Below are positions 45,593-58,269 of a DNA stretch of 64,000 nt, in pieces. The DNA is taken from the NCBI RefSeq assembly GCF_018687715.1, contig NC_056753.1, forward strand, positions 26,144,501-26,208,500, in the 5' to 3' direction. This DNA is from Carya illinoinensis. Lineage: Eukaryota; Streptophyta; Magnoliopsida; Fagales; Juglandaceae. Under the pieces are notes generated by a model that did not search any database, had not been told where the DNA came from, and was given only the letters and a program-made list of their open reading frames with translations. Position 1 is the first letter of the stretch. The number at the start of each line of letters is the position of its first letter. The translations under genes were made by a program, and so were the position numbers.

Positions 45593-46490
45593 TTATTCAA
45601 ACATTTTGTAGTTATTCAATTGCAGCCTCTCTTCTAATCTCACCTCTATATCTGTTGTTTGATCTAATCGGGTCAACAACTCTTTTTCCTTAGACCGCAA
45701 TCGTTCTATCTGTTCCTCCAATTCTTTAGTCTTGTCGTCATTCAATTTGGCTCGAGAAGAGGAGGATGATGTAGAGGATGTCTTCACGCAACATCCTAAA
45801 TCCTTCAAATATCCAGAACGTGATCCAAAAAATTGAGAAAGGATTTGAGCATTGTTGACAGATGATTCATCAAATGGAACCGTAGTAGTTTCCTTAAGAG
45901 ATATCATCATGTCCTTTAAAAAAAAAATGAAAGTTAGTATAAGTAACACAAATCATTTCTAGACAATGGAATTAAAGAAACTTAAACTTACATAATTTGC
46001 ATCTGCTTCTGGACTACTCCAAACACCATCACAATTTTTATCTACTTTAGCATACAATTGGGTCAGATCGTCGTCAGCAGAACTTTCTTCTTGCTGTAAA
46101 ATGAAAATCTATATTAGAACTTAAATCAGAAAAGTGTATATGTTAATATTTAACGGAGACTAGAATAACTTACCACTTTTTTAGACAAGTGATGAAAAGG
46201 TCAAGAACCCGCATGATGGCGTATCGTTAAATTTAATTTATTTGTTTTGTTCACCGTACTCCATTGTTGAAAAAATATTAAAAGTATAAGTTCAATACAT
46301 CTATCATATACTACTGAAAAAAGATAGCAGTGAAATTACCTGATAACCAGGATCTTCAAACGTATCACAAATTTCTCACATTCGTTTGGTGGCATTTGCT
46401 TGGAATGGACTTTGACGTGATTCTATTGTAGTACTAAACTTCTGATAGTATGCATAACATTGACCTTTGTACCTCCGGAATGCATTCGAC
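45593..46490 (-). pseudogene. Transposase_24-type gene of the second CACTA element
   Basis: Minus strand, right to left: M-S-N-A-F-R-R-Y-K-G-Q-C-Y at about 46450-46490, a segment with D-G-V-W-S-S-P-E-A-D-A-N-Y at about 45990-46030, then the last exon (45593-45915) with S-V-N-N-A-Q-I-L-S-Q-F-F-G, S-R-S-G-Y-L-K-D-L-G, a Ser-rich linker and a C-terminal coiled coil (E-E-Q-I-E-R-L-R-S-K-E-K-E-L). The S-P-E-A and R-S-G-Y motifs are typical of plant En/Spm Transposase_24 proteins. Intron borders were not fully resolved. Likely broken upstream. Confidence 0.68.
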
Positions 46491-47379
46491 ATTCAAAAAA
46501 TTTAGTTGATCCTCTCGCCGGCCAAAATTTAGTTCAAACTCGTCATTCAAAAAATTATAAACAATTAGTATAAATACAAATGTTTTTTTAAATTCACATG
46601 TTATACAAAGTAGCTTATTACCAGGTAATGATTTTTGATATAGTCTTTCACATATTGGAAAACTTTAGCTAGGAGGATGTAGCCATCTATGCATACATGC
46701 AAGTAAAGGTACCAACGTAAAAAGCAAGCCAAGCTGCCAAATCCCCGGAGCCACCGATGTGATCATTATTTATATCAACTTTAATTTTTCTAACTTTTCT
46801 TACTTTCTCTATATATGCAGACACCTCTCGTAGTGCCTTTACCTCAACGCTAGTTTACAACAACTATAAATACAGTAATATTAGTATATATTGTAATTAA
46901 ATTATTTTATTTTATAGATATACAGTAATAAAGTACCTTATTCTGGGTCTGGTGATGTTGGTCCACTATTGTTGATAGGTGAGCCACATGAGGAGTTGGC
47001 TGTAAGGGATATGGATGGCTCACGTGTTCTTTTGCATTTATGAAGCATATATGTTTGAAATTATAATAAATTATTATCCGAACAAGGCTTATGGATATTT
47101 ATAAGAATGATACTTACAAAAATATCTGTTTGAAATTTATTCGCAATCGATTTTGCTAGACCAGTCGCCCTCATCCTCACTAGACACTTCAGTTGATTCA
47201 TCTTCTTCTGACATTTTACAATCAATTACTTTAGGTTGAACATCTTATTTACGCAATAGGACCATGTCATATTGGCTTAGATCAACAAATAGATTGATGC
47301 CTGATTCGTTTTCTTGATATGCTTCTTCATATGTTGGATTATCATCTTCTTCATGTGGTTCATCTGCCTCTGGAATGTA

Positions 47380-49855
47380 ATCATATACATTTCTTAGTGA
47401 AAACTTCTCCATTACCCGCCATGGGTTCCGTATTCTGGATTATCTAAATAAAAAACTTGATTCGCTTGACAAGCGAGAACAAAAGGTTCATCCTTATACT
47501 ATGTGCGATATGAATTGACACTCACAAAATATTCATTATTACGTACTCCCAACATAGGATTTGAGAGATCCTACTAATTACATTTAAACAACCAAATCAT
47601 ATATCCTCCCACGTATTTTAACGCTATGATATCTTTTACAATTCGGTAGAAGTCAATGTATTAATCCCTATGGCTTCCTTCAACAATGACTCCACAATTT
47701 TGAGTTTTCCTACATCGTTTTCTGTCAACTGTGTAAAATCTATACCCAGGCTCCAAACATCCTGAGTATTGGATGGCTTGCTTGGACAGACCACGTGCCA
47801 AAGCATACAGTTTTGGTGAGATTTCTTTTGAATTGTCACCATATTTTGATACAACCTACATAAATAAATATTATAATGTTATATCAATTTTAGATAGAAA
47901 TATGTGGAATTTAGTAGTTTGTAGTTCGTATTATAAGATGGAGCTTTACAATAATACCATATGTTCAAACCACAAGGTAATTCCTCCTCGTGCGTCTTTT
48001 CTAAGTCAATTACACTATTCGTGTGGAGTAATTGTATATGTTCGCTACGCATGTTCACGTGAACTATTAATTTTTATCAAGTTATACTATAGTATTGTAC
48101 AACTTACTTAAAGATAGTATTAATTTAGAGGATTATCACTAACCTCAAGTAGTGGTCAATCTCTGTGTAAGTATTCAAAATATAGCATCGAGTTCTTTCA
48201 AATTCTCACCCACATAGGTCATTATCCCCTTGTGCTCCTATGGGATGTACGGTCTAGGAAAACATGGTAAATGTCAATGAAACTCTCATTTATGTACCTT
48301 CATAATTTCAATTCGTTCTCATAAATCTAGTATCAACCTAACGGAAATACATTGAACAAAAGGTATATCAACTTTCAACGTTTTACTATAAATATCCCTG
48401 AAAAATCTCCATAATTCTATGAGAGCAGTGCGAACATCTCGAGTAAACTTTCCACTGACATCAATCGGCAACTGACGCTGCAGAAATACATGACAGTCGT
48501 GACTTTTAAGACTAGTTATCTTCCAATCATGAGTTTGAACACATCTTGACATGTTTGAAGTATAGCCATCTGGTAATTTGATTGTCATGAACCAATAACA
48601 AAAATTTTTAATCTCATCATTTGAAAGTGTATACCATCCGATGAGCATATAGGCAGACGATTCATTATCTTGCAAATGCAATTTCAGTCTTATTTCCAAT
48701 TCTTTTAAATATTTACGAAAGTTAGCTATATCTTTTGTTTTCCCTTCTATTGACATCAGAGTACTCAATATATTCTCACATATATTTTTCTTAATGTTTA
48801 TAACATCTAAATTGTGGCGTAATGTCAATGTAGACTAGTATGGAAACTCGAAAAAAGTACTTTTTTGGTCTAATTCAACTGTGCTACTTGTTTTTTTCTC
48901 TTTCGAACTCTAGCATCTTTCCCATATATGTTTTCTAAAATTTTCCCAAATGCGCAACTATATCATTCCCAGACAACTTTGGTAGTGATGACCTGTGCTC
49001 AACCCTTCTATCAAACATCGCTCTATTTGAACGCCATCTATAATCATCTGGTAAATATCAACGGTGTCCCATGAAACATGATTTTTTACAATTTGTTAAC
49101 CATTGAGACCGTGTATCTTTATTGCAAACAAGAAAAGCCATTTTACCTTTCATGCTCCACCAGACAAGTTTCCGTATGCTGGAAAATCATTTATTATCCA
49201 CATCCATGTAGCATGCATCTTGAACTCCCGTGACAAGGCTGCATCATACGTACTAACACCCCGATCCCACAACTCTTTCAACTCTACAAATAGAAATACA
49301 ACAAATAAACTTAATATGGAGCAACCTCACCGTGAAAGACAACTTGCTATAATGGTTGTACCCATTGTACAACTTTCGTTGTGCATCTTCTCATAGTCTT
49401 CCAAAGTTTCAATTTCCCTCAAATGATTGTGCATATGTTCATTCTCCATCCATCGTCCCAAATATTCCTGCACTCAGATCGCCTAACATCTCAGTCATAT
49501 CTTCTTCATTATCATCACTGTCATAAAAAGCATCCACATTAATGTTGTCAATGTTGATGTCGTTACCCTCCTCCATTTGATTCGACTGATTGCTAAATCT
49601 AACTCATTTAGAAAATGGTTCACCATGTAAGACCTAAGGTGAGTATTTAGGATCGATTCCATTTATAAATAAATGATCCTCCACTACCACCAAATTATAA
49701 GAACTAAGATTTTTGTACTTCTTACACGGGCATCTTATAAATCCTTGACTGTCAACATTCATGCAAGCAAACTCTATAAAAAACTTCACCCCTTGTGCAT
49801 ACTCCTTATAGTCTCGCCCAAGTCTATCTCCCAACAACATCCAACTCTTCTCCAT
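47380..49855 (-). pseudogene. TNP2-type transposase of the second CACTA element, decayed
   Basis: Minus-strand order: Transposase-associated domain from ATG at 49855 (M-E-K-S-W-M, E-Y-A-Q-G-V, F-I-R-C-P-C-K-K-Y, V-E-D-H-L-F-I-N-G-I); Transposase_21 pieces at about 49100-49290 (E-L-K-E-L-W-D, H-A-T-W-M-W-I-I-N-D-F-P-A-Y-G-N-L-S); the L-R-H-N-L-D-V-I-N-I-K-K-N block with E-G-K-T-K-D, S-H-D-C-H-V-F-L-Q and D-V-R-T-A-L (48319-48828); and a DUF4216 piece at about 47410-47540 (D-E-P-F-V-L-A-C-Q-A-N-Q-V-F-Y-L-D). Frames are broken by stops and shifts, and much of the Transposase_21 core is missing. Confidence 0.82.
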
Positions 49856-50429
49856 TGTATTTCCGTTACCCGTCGTTTGTATATCAAAATAAGCTAATTC
49901 ATGGGATAAACATTTACAAGATTCTTTTAGGGGATACTGCTTCTAGTATTGATAAGGTAGTTAGTTCTATCCCATTCGAGAGACTATCATCTATATCGCA
50001 TATATGCTCAGTTTAAACTCTAATGTTAATTAAAATCTCAGCATCATTTCTCTACAATTCTCCAAATATGTTAGTCATGATAAGTTGTCAACCCTATTCA
50101 TGGGCCGAACAACTTACGAATGGCACACCCGAAGAATGTAAGGAAACACTAAACCAAAATTTTATACTACTAATACAAGAGTTAAACTGAATAAATCTAC
50201 CATATAGATGATAGAATTTCAAATTGTCCACTTTGAACAATTCAAAAGTTATACCCAAACATTTTCTTAAAGAATGTTTGGCCACAACTCTCAAACGGGT
50301 CTAAAGTTCAATTACATGCATATAAAAATAATATTGGAATCCATCTAACTCCTAACTAGTAAACCAAAACAATAGTAAACCAAATCACTTTCCAAATCAT
50401 AATTTTCTAATTATAGCTTTTAACCTCAT

Positions 50430-50935
50430 TATCTTTTAAGTATTAATTGTAATTTATGTATTAAATTATTTTATGTTTTTTATTTTTAAAGTATTAATTA
50501 TAATTTAAATTTACTTATTTTTTAATTATACCTTATAGCTTTTAATAAAGTATATTTTAAATATTAATTTTAATTTATGAATTAAATAAATTTTATTTTT
50601 TTTATTTTTAAAGTATTAATTATAATTTAAATTTACTTATTTTTTCATTATACCTTATAGCTTTTAATAAATTATCTTTTAATCCCATTAATTGTAATTT
50701 ATGAATTAAATTAATTTTTTAGTTTTTTATTTTTAAAGTATTAATTATAATTTAAATTTACTTATTTTTTATTTATAGCTTATAGCTTTTAATAAATTAT
50801 CTTTTAAATATTAATTGTAATTTATGTATTAAATAAATTTTATGTTTTTTATTTTTAAAGTTCTAAGTATAGGTTCAATTACTTATTTTTTAATTATACC
50901 TTATAGTTGTTAATAAATTACCTTTTAAGTATTAA
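50430..50935. repeat. About 122-bp AT-rich satellite, four units
   Basis: Units begin near 50431, 50552, 50674, 50798 and 50920. Each has TATTAATTGTAATTTATG, an ATTAAATAAATTTTATGTTT-like block, TTTTTAAAGTATTAATTATA, TTTAAATTTACTTATTTTT and TACCTTATAGCTTTTAATAA. The second-last unit is the most diverged. It lies inside the second CACTA element near its 5' (right) end. Confidence 0.9.
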
Positions 50936-52030
50936 ATTCGAGTTTAAGTATTACAACATATATTATGAGTACATCTGTTCGAACAATTAAATATCCATTC
51001 GAATAGGATAATGAGTTCGAATGGTTGCAACCCAGATTCCAGAAACATGACAAAGCCAAACACAATCTCAAAGAACACATTCATGGGATAAACAAAAACT
51101 CATAAAATGCATATCTCACAAACATTGTACAAACACAAATATATTTTCATACTCCAACATTTATAAACACAAATATTTTCATATTTGTTCAAAATCACAA
51201 ATATATTCCCACATCCAAACACAAATATATTTACATATTTCTCAAATCCAATCACAAATATATTCTTCTAATCTTAATATTTTGTGCAAAAACAGAAGAC
51301 AAAAGAAGGGTAATTAGTTTAGGAGAACATAACTTTAATTTTTTTTAATAAAAAAATGACATTGAAATAGAATATCAAATTAAAAACACTTACCAAATGA
51401 AGAGAAAGCTATGATAGATGTCCAACACAAGCCCCATGGAGCAATCTCTCAATGCTCACCGTCTCTTTCTTTCTCATGCTCTCTGTCTCTCAACTCTCAA
51501 GAAGCACAAATGTGCAGCATATTTATGCTTCTGGACATCTTATTTCATCATTTACCGTTCGAACCTAAAAACTCATATGTGAGAAAATTTTCCCTCCTAT
51601 CAATTCAATGTCCACCCGTTTGAACGTGAAATATAGGAGTTAGAACGGAGAATTAAAAGTGTAATATAGCACAAAGAGATCCTGCCACAACATATAAATG
51701 GCACCAAGATATTGTATGCATTCGAAAACTGTATTATATGCATTCGAACATGTACTTATAGAGTTCAAACTGTCAATATATGATGTTTGAACGTATTATA
51801 CCTTATATCTAATTGTTTTATAAATCTAATTTTATTACTATATATATAGATGATATAGGTATATAGAACACTAAATATTTATGTGTTCAATATTTATAGG
51901 TATAAGTTAATAAGAATATATACATGTCTAAATATACAGTATTATATATTATATAAGTAGTGTAAGTATATATACTATATTATATAAAAAAAAAATATAA
52001 ACGCAATATCTTGACCGTTGGAACGGCCGT

Positions 52031-52335
52031 ACTAAATGTTCCAACAGATAAAAATAGATATTAGGCATCGTTGCCAGGCTCATGCTTCACTATCGTTCTT
52101 CACTGCTCTAGTGCCACTCTACTGCCAATCACTACCATTGAAGCTGCCACCGTCGACCACCTTTCTCCAACCCGCAACAAGTATGTCCATTACTAACCCT
52201 TTTTACCAATTAAATTTGGGTGAAATTGTTTTTAATGGATTGAAAATGGGGTTTTGGAAATTTATCCCATTTTTCAGTGGAAATGGAGAACTGGATACTC
52301 TATGGTCATCTCGGGCTCTCATTGTTGTTATGGGA
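52031..52335. other. Unassigned segment at the edge of the second CACTA element
   Basis: The 124-codon open frame on the plus strand (52036-52410) has no recognised domain and its second half runs into repeat sequence, so it is not called as a gene. Confidence 0.35.
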
Positions 52336-52850
52336 TGCCAAAACAATGGTTTTAAACCATTCATTTATAGTTTTTTAAATGCCACTAATAATACATTGAC
52401 GGCACATTGAATAAATTAATAGCGTTTATCTATACACCGCCATTGATTAAAACATCGTTGTTACCATAAATTCCGCTACTAGTACGTTGCCGGCACATCA
52501 TATAAATTTGGGACATTTTTTTAAATGCCATTGGCGGCACATCAAATTTATTAACAATGTTTATCTAAACTCCACCACGAGTTTGTCTTTTTCGCGTTGC
52601 ATAAATTAATGACGTAATGTTAACACCACTACAAATACGTAGTTGGGGCATTGTATAAATTAAAGGCATAATGTAATTGCTGCCTCTAGTTCGTTGCCGG
52701 CACATAAATTAACGGTATTAATATAAACGTTACCAAGAATACGTTGCCAACACATTGCATTAATTAACATCGTTTAGAACACACTAATGATATGATATAC
52801 CGCAATAAGAAAATACAATGTATAAATTAATAATAAATATGATAGAATGG
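52336..52850. repeat. CACTA-like subterminal repeat array without coding region
   Basis: Motifs such as GTTGCCGGCACAT (around 52490 and 52692), GCGGCACATC, TTGCCAACACAT and ATAAATTAA recur every 60-100 bases across about 500 bases. The style resembles the subterminal arrays at 3500-3990, but the motifs differ. It is probably a solo end or a nested CACTA fragment. Confidence 0.5.
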
Positions 52851-54565
52851 GTCGTTAGTCATATAATAAAAAAATTACAAATCAAATCACATGAAAGCTT
52901 TTCATGGATAATTCTTCTTCTTTAGATTGTGTTTGTTATTAGCTTTAGGACCATTTCTTTCATGAATAGTTATTCTTCTTCACATTTCCAATTGTTCTTT
53001 GAAATTGTTATGCAATCGTTGAACTTGGAAAATATTAGAAAAGTCATACTAGATTAATATATGTTAAAAGAATAATAGATGAAGTGGCAAATGTGATTGG
53101 GAATGAAGCGGATATATATCATGTTAAAGGTTCTAAAGAGTAATATGTGTTAAAGGAAATGAAGAGAATATTGTGCTACAAAAAGAAAACAAGAAATCAG
53201 TACATGAACGTGCAAGTACGTGCAAGATAAAACTCAGATACTAAAATCTTAGAGTGAGGGATGACAAGGCAAATAAAGCATAACAGGTTTTATGTATAAA
53301 TGGATGCTTTATTTTCTTTGAATGTAGTACTTCAAGTTATAGCACTTATCACTCTGAAACCTGTAAACGTTGTGCAAACATCTCATGCGAGTGAACCATA
53401 CATGCCTCATATATCTAAGAAAGCTTGGATCTCATTTGTAAAATGACTATTTACTTAAATTAAACATGTAATTCCAATTAATCTTATCAATCTTCCTAAC
53501 CAAAAAAAAAAAATTAATACCCATGAAATCGTGTTTAACCAGACAAAATACAACATCTTGAAGTAAAATTAATCAACTACAAAATTAATTGTTTTAAAAT
53601 GCTTTGCAAAATGTTTTTTTGAATCATATTCAATATCATACAACCCTCAAGCTAGAGAGCTTCTATTCTAGTAGCTAAAAGTATAAAAGTCCAAATTCAA
53701 ACAATGGGGAAGATTTAAATGCCTGCAATGGCCTAGGTCATGGATTTTAATGGCACAACTCCATAAATGATGCCCAGAGCACATGCATATCAGTAGTTGA
53801 GTATCAACTAAAGATGAGACTCATTTGTGTTTCTTAGCTAGAGTCCCCTAGATTTTAGACATGCAACACAATCGCAAAACAGCATAAGGAAACAAAGAAA
53901 TGTAAGATGTGAACCATCATAGACTTGAATTGACATAAATGCATCTCACTCATGCCAAATACGATTCATTAAGTATACCTTGGGCACTTCGAGCTTCCAA
54001 TACATTTTTCATTGTATAATGGCATCTAAAAAATGTAAATCCAGTTTAAGTACATAGAATCAAACAACTTTTCATATATTTCAAAAAACATAGAGATTAA
54101 AAGTCAAGAAAGATTAGAGTTCTCAATTGTAATATCTCCAAGGGAGATGATCAAGAAACATAGATGGTGATACAATAATATCTTTGAAGCTTTCTTTGCT
54201 CACGCGCACCTTGCGTGCAAGTGGACTATAATTAATTATATCACAAAATCATGAAAAAACCTTAAACGTAACTCTGATACTTTAGATGATGGATTTATAT
54301 ATACAAACCTCAAATGAAAGGCCAAGAGCATCTTCTAATTAAGTTGTGTCTACGATGAGCAAGCTGATAACAATCGCCATGACAGTGCAAAATGCTCCAA
54401 TCAAGACCTCTATGGCGCAACCTACACTTGTGAATAATTCTATGAGGCATTTCATTCTCTCATATAAAAATATAAAATCATATAATCTGCATCTCAAAAA
54501 CAATGCAATGATAGAAATGGTAGGGCCTCAATTAGCACAAGCCAGCTAATTACAACTCAAAACAC
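52851..54565. other. Intergenic DNA
   Basis: No genes, RNA genes or clear repeats recognised. Frames are short and random. Confidence 0.5.
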
Positions 54566-54574
54566 TGGGGCTTC

Positions 54575-54768
54575 AGCTTGGTTTGAATTGGGAGATGAGA
54601 TGAAATGGTTTTAGATGAAAGATAAAAGTTAAATAAAATATTGTTACTCTTGTTTTAAGATTTGAAAATGTTATTTTTTATTATATTTTGTGTAAAAATT
54701 TAAAAAAATTATAATAATGAGATAAGATGAGATATTGAGGTGAGATCGCCTCCCAATCTAAACCAGGT
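54575..54768. mobile_element. MITE-like element, about 190 bp
   Basis: The left end CTTGGTTTGAATTGGGAG and the reverse complement of the right end, CCTGGTTTAGATTGGGAG, match at 15 of 18 positions. The interior contains GATGAGATGA and GATAAGATGAGATATTG with an AT-rich core and no coding capacity. Related CTCATCTC-rich sequence occurs at 4386-4500 and 62300-62400. Class not assigned; no clear target duplication seen. Confidence 0.6.
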
Positions 54769-54859
54769 AGAATGAAACATCAAAATCATGTACATTTTCA
54801 ACTAGACCAGAATCGTCCACATTTGAAATAAATAAGTTTGCATAAAATTAAAAAAAATC

Positions 54860-55780
54860 TCCTACACAATTCGATGATCCGGGAGTGTTTGGCTTGTGAG
54901 TTTTCGTGCAACCAAAGACACCGAGTATTCCACAACGAGTTGCAGCGTGTTAAGCCAAGAGAGAGAATTTAAATTTCTTGAAAATTTGAGGCAAGGAGGT
55001 TGGCGACAACTTAAGTTTTCATTAGTTTTTGTTTTGACAATATTTTGAGGGAAATTAGATATGTGGGTATACGCATGACACCACTCATGAGTTAACACTT
55101 TTAGTCTTCTTCTTTCTTTATTTGGGCCTCTTTCTTTCTAATTTCTTGACTAATATTATGCTTGTTCAGAACTCTTTGATCCAAATATTCCAATCCTCTC
55201 TGTAATTGAAATGTTAATATAATATTTTTTTATATTATATAATGTATAATATTATTTTATTATATATATTATATATAAGATAATGTTATTATAATTTTAT
55301 GTTAATATAATATATATATATATAATAATGTTATTATAATCTTAAACATGATAATGTTATCATATTTATTTGATCATATGTTTTGAATATAATATGTATA
55401 TTAATAAAATTTTATTTCTTAATAAATTCTTGATATAGTCCTTTTGATAATTATATTAGTAAATTAGTAATACTAACATACATTAGTATATAATGTATAT
55501 TAATTACAATTTATACTTTATGGTCTTATACTAACACTCTAGTACTATTAGTAATATACTTTAAATCTATATATAAATTATTATATAAATTACTATAGTT
55601 TTACTAATACTATATATATCACAATTGATGCAGCTAACAACTGCTAGAAAATGTAGGTATTTCTAGCAATATACCAAATTGACAGAAAATGGTAGGATGT
55701 TTTGCAAGTGGTGCTATTTTGCAACCAAAATTCGTAACAAATACTCTTTATTAAGTTTTTAGGATAAGTAATGATTTCAC
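54860..55780. other. AT-rich intergenic DNA
   Basis: Contains TATA/ATAT-rich blocks at 55210-55330 and 55480-55620. No genes recognised. Confidence 0.5.
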
Positions 55781-56098
55781 ATGGTATCAGAACAGTGATT
55801 TTAAATTCAAACTTTGACTCTATACTTTATTCTGATCAATTAAATATTTTCAGTATGGAGCCCACGTATTGAGAAGGAGTCAGGTGCACTTGTGAGAGGA
55901 TAAGTATAAAGTGACTTTACACTTTACCATATTCAATTAAATATGTCACGTGTTGAGTCCATTAATTGAGGGGGTCTAGCATACACGTGAGCGGAGTTTA
56001 AAGTAACTTTATATTTTATCTCAATTAATTAGACATTCCATGTGTTGAGACCACTCACTAAGGAAGACTAGTTGATCCACATGACGTGAGTGAAGTAT
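55775..56098 (+). repeat. Primer-site repeat with three tandem leader units
   Basis: It starts TTTCACATGGTATCAGAAC; the TGGTATCAGA core resembles an initiator-Met primer site. Then come about three degenerate units of 90-100 bases, each with ACTTTA-TTTAC, an AATTAAATATT-like block, CACGTGTTGAG-like motif and CACGTGAG-like end (about 55805, 55905 and 55995). The first unit matches the fragment at 39037-39180 fused to the CuAO pseudogene. Probably a remnant of a TRIM-type or other small LTR element. Confidence 0.55.
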
Positions 56099-56945
56099 TA
56101 AAATATAAAATTATTAATAAAATCTATCACTTCCTATTAATTTAAACTTTTTAGACAATTACTTATATATAATTGAAGCAGTCTAAATAAATATATAAGC
56201 AACATTAATGTTAGACTTATATTTTTTAACTTATTTTCTGTGTTGAACTTTGAAAAATGATGAAGACAATCATTTTTAAAGTTTTTCATAATTTTATTTT
56301 GGGCATAGGTACTATTTATATGAAATAATAATAGTTCTATAACGATTTTATAAGTTATTTTTTTAAAATACCTCATATTTCATATAAATACTCTTCATTT
56401 AAAATAAAGTTAAAAAATGATGGTACATTTTTCATTGCTCTTCATCTCTATCCCAATTATATTATACAATTCAAACAGTAACTTCATTTGGACCTTGATA
56501 CATTCCTTTTGGAATATTTATTTTATATAAATATTCTTCATTTAATATAAGGTTAAAATTAAATGATGGTATCTTTCTCATTACTAATCTTTATCTTACA
56601 AAATTCAAAACAAAAGGTCCTAGCAAGTCAAAAACATAAATAAAATAGATTAAGTAACAATATTACAAAATGTACGTGTGTGTATATATATACACTTATC
56701 ATGCTGTTTTCATCTGTAAAACTTATTATTCCATTAAAACTTATCATATGCCATTTTATCTTCCCCATTAACATAGCTAGGGCTGCCAAAATTTAATTGC
56801 TCCACACAATCAGCGTGCATAACATTCCTCTGCAGCAGTGCCACCACAGAAGGTCCCTTCACATCGACCCTGATCACATCTCCTCCTCCACATAACAATG
56901 TCCCCACATGACAATATTCTACCCACCAGCCCTCCTCCCTTAAAT
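56099..56945. other. AT-rich intergenic DNA
   Basis: No genes recognised. A short duplication of CATATAAATA-TCTTCATTTAA occurs around 56375 and 56525. Confidence 0.5.
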
Positions 56946-56954
56946 CTCACGACC

Positions 56955-57105
56955 TTCACACATGCAATGACTACAGCCACCACGTTCCTCTATCACGATG
57001 TCAACACATGCAGTGACTACCACCACGTGTTTGGATGCAACCACGTTCCTCTGGCACGGCCTCCACACATGCAGTGACCACCACCTCGTTCCTCCACTGA
57101 ACATC
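56955..57105. repeat. Three imperfect tandem units with CACATGCA-TGAC and CCACGTTCCTC
   Basis: Units start near 56957, 57004 and 57065, each CACATGCARTGACYAC followed by CCACCACGTTCCTC or a variant. Spacing is about 47-61 bases. The minus-strand frames across it repeat the same residues and are not credible genes. Confidence 0.7.
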
Positions 57106-57355
57106 CTCTGTTTTGCACCCTTAAAACAGAGCACTCCAGAGTAGAACAAATCAAAAAGCCACAACCCACGTTGCGGCCAGCAGCTATAGCAGAGGGTGCC
57201 AGAGAGTAACTTTCCACTATCAAACACTCCCGTACGTAAGACTCTCTAACTCGATTTCTAAACATAATGTTATTCGATCTAGTCCACGACCACCAAGTTC
57301 TTGTCAAAGTAGCTGATTCGACATGCATTTGATGCTAGCATTTGTGAACTAGAGA

Positions 57356-57387
57356 CAAATGGGTAGGTGGTAGCTCCTACCCGTTTG
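57356..57387. repeat. Short inverted repeat
   Basis: CAAATGGGTAGG and CCTACCCGTTTG surround an 8-base loop (TGGTAGCT). One position is a G-T wobble in RNA. There is no T run immediately after it. Confidence 0.6.
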
Positions 57388-57750
57388 CATGATTTATCCA
57401 AGCAAACGAAAACAAAAGAAGCATAGAAAGAGATGAGATAAGGATCTTCCATAATCAACTTGGATTCTTTTACTGGTGGGGATGGTGTACGTGGGGGACC
57501 CCTTCGGGTTGAAATCCAATTCTGATAATGAAAGTTAGATTCCTAGCTATAGAATATAATCAACAGTAGCAACCCACCTATAACATGTATGTCCGCGTCT
57601 ATCGGGACCATCATTAAGACATTTTCGTGGTACTAACAATTAAACATATATGTCAATTTCTACTATATTAATATCTCTGATGCTATGTATGTCCCGTTCT
57701 ATCAATATCCGTGCATAGATATGGTTTGAGGAGCCATATGCATACATAAT

Positions 57751-57895
57751 TTCTAGCTAGCCTATTGACGTATTAATGTCTTGAATAGGTTGATTGAAAA
57801 CATGATATTAATTTCTAGCCTACTGACATATTAATATCTTGAATAGGTTGAATGAAAACATGATATTTAATTTCTAGGCTACTGATATATAAATA
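57751..57895. repeat. About 60-bp tandem repeat, 2.4 units
   Basis: Units 57751-57812, 57813-57871 and a partial 57872-57895 start TTCTAGC and contain ATTAATGTCTTGAATAGGTT-like sequence and GAAAACATGATATT. It lies directly left of the start of direct repeat copy B. Confidence 0.9.
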
Positions 57896-58269
57896 TATAT
57901 TTATATGTCACGATTCAGATTTTTTTTAAAAAAAAATTATCTAGAAAATTAATGGTATTGGATGGGCTGCAAATGATCATTACCCTCTGTTGGTTACTGG
58001 TAGCTAAGGACAGATTAAGATATCCTAAAGTTTATGACCAAATTTTAAAGTCTCTAAGTGAGAGAAAAACGTATGAAATAAATCCTAGTACAATATCTAT
58101 GTAGATTTATGCTTTATTTTGCAAATTTATGTTGCTAGTTCTATACAAATTTATGCTTTATTTTGCTTTTTTTTCAAAGTTTAATATGATTTTCCATATT
58201 ATGTTTTAAGTTATTGATGATATTGCATTCTCATTCAATTCTATTTTCGCATTTCAAATATAGTTAAGC

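Larger units (their letters stand above)
44791..52030 (-). mobile_element. Second CACTA element, minus strand, right boundary approximate
   Basis: It starts with CACTACAAAGAATTGG at 44791. Motifs of the type GTTYGAAYG recur at both ends (44950-45450 and 50960-51800), as expected for subterminal repeats. On the minus strand the inside encodes, from right to left, a Transposase-associated domain, Transposase_21 core, DUF4216-like segment and Transposase_24-like gene. I did not find a clear TAGTG terminus at the right, which lies somewhere near 51950-52100, so that edge is approximate. Confidence 0.75.

Noticed and set aside
50430..50935. Possible CRISPR-like array
   Set aside because: The units are contiguous 120-bp AT-rich repeats with no unique spacers, in a plant transposon.
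52036..52410. 124-codon plus-strand frame
   Set aside because: Its second half translates subterminal-repeat-like sequence and no family is recognised.
56940..57328. Two minus-strand frames of about 100 residues
   Set aside because: They translate an imperfect tandem repeat and have no recognised domain.
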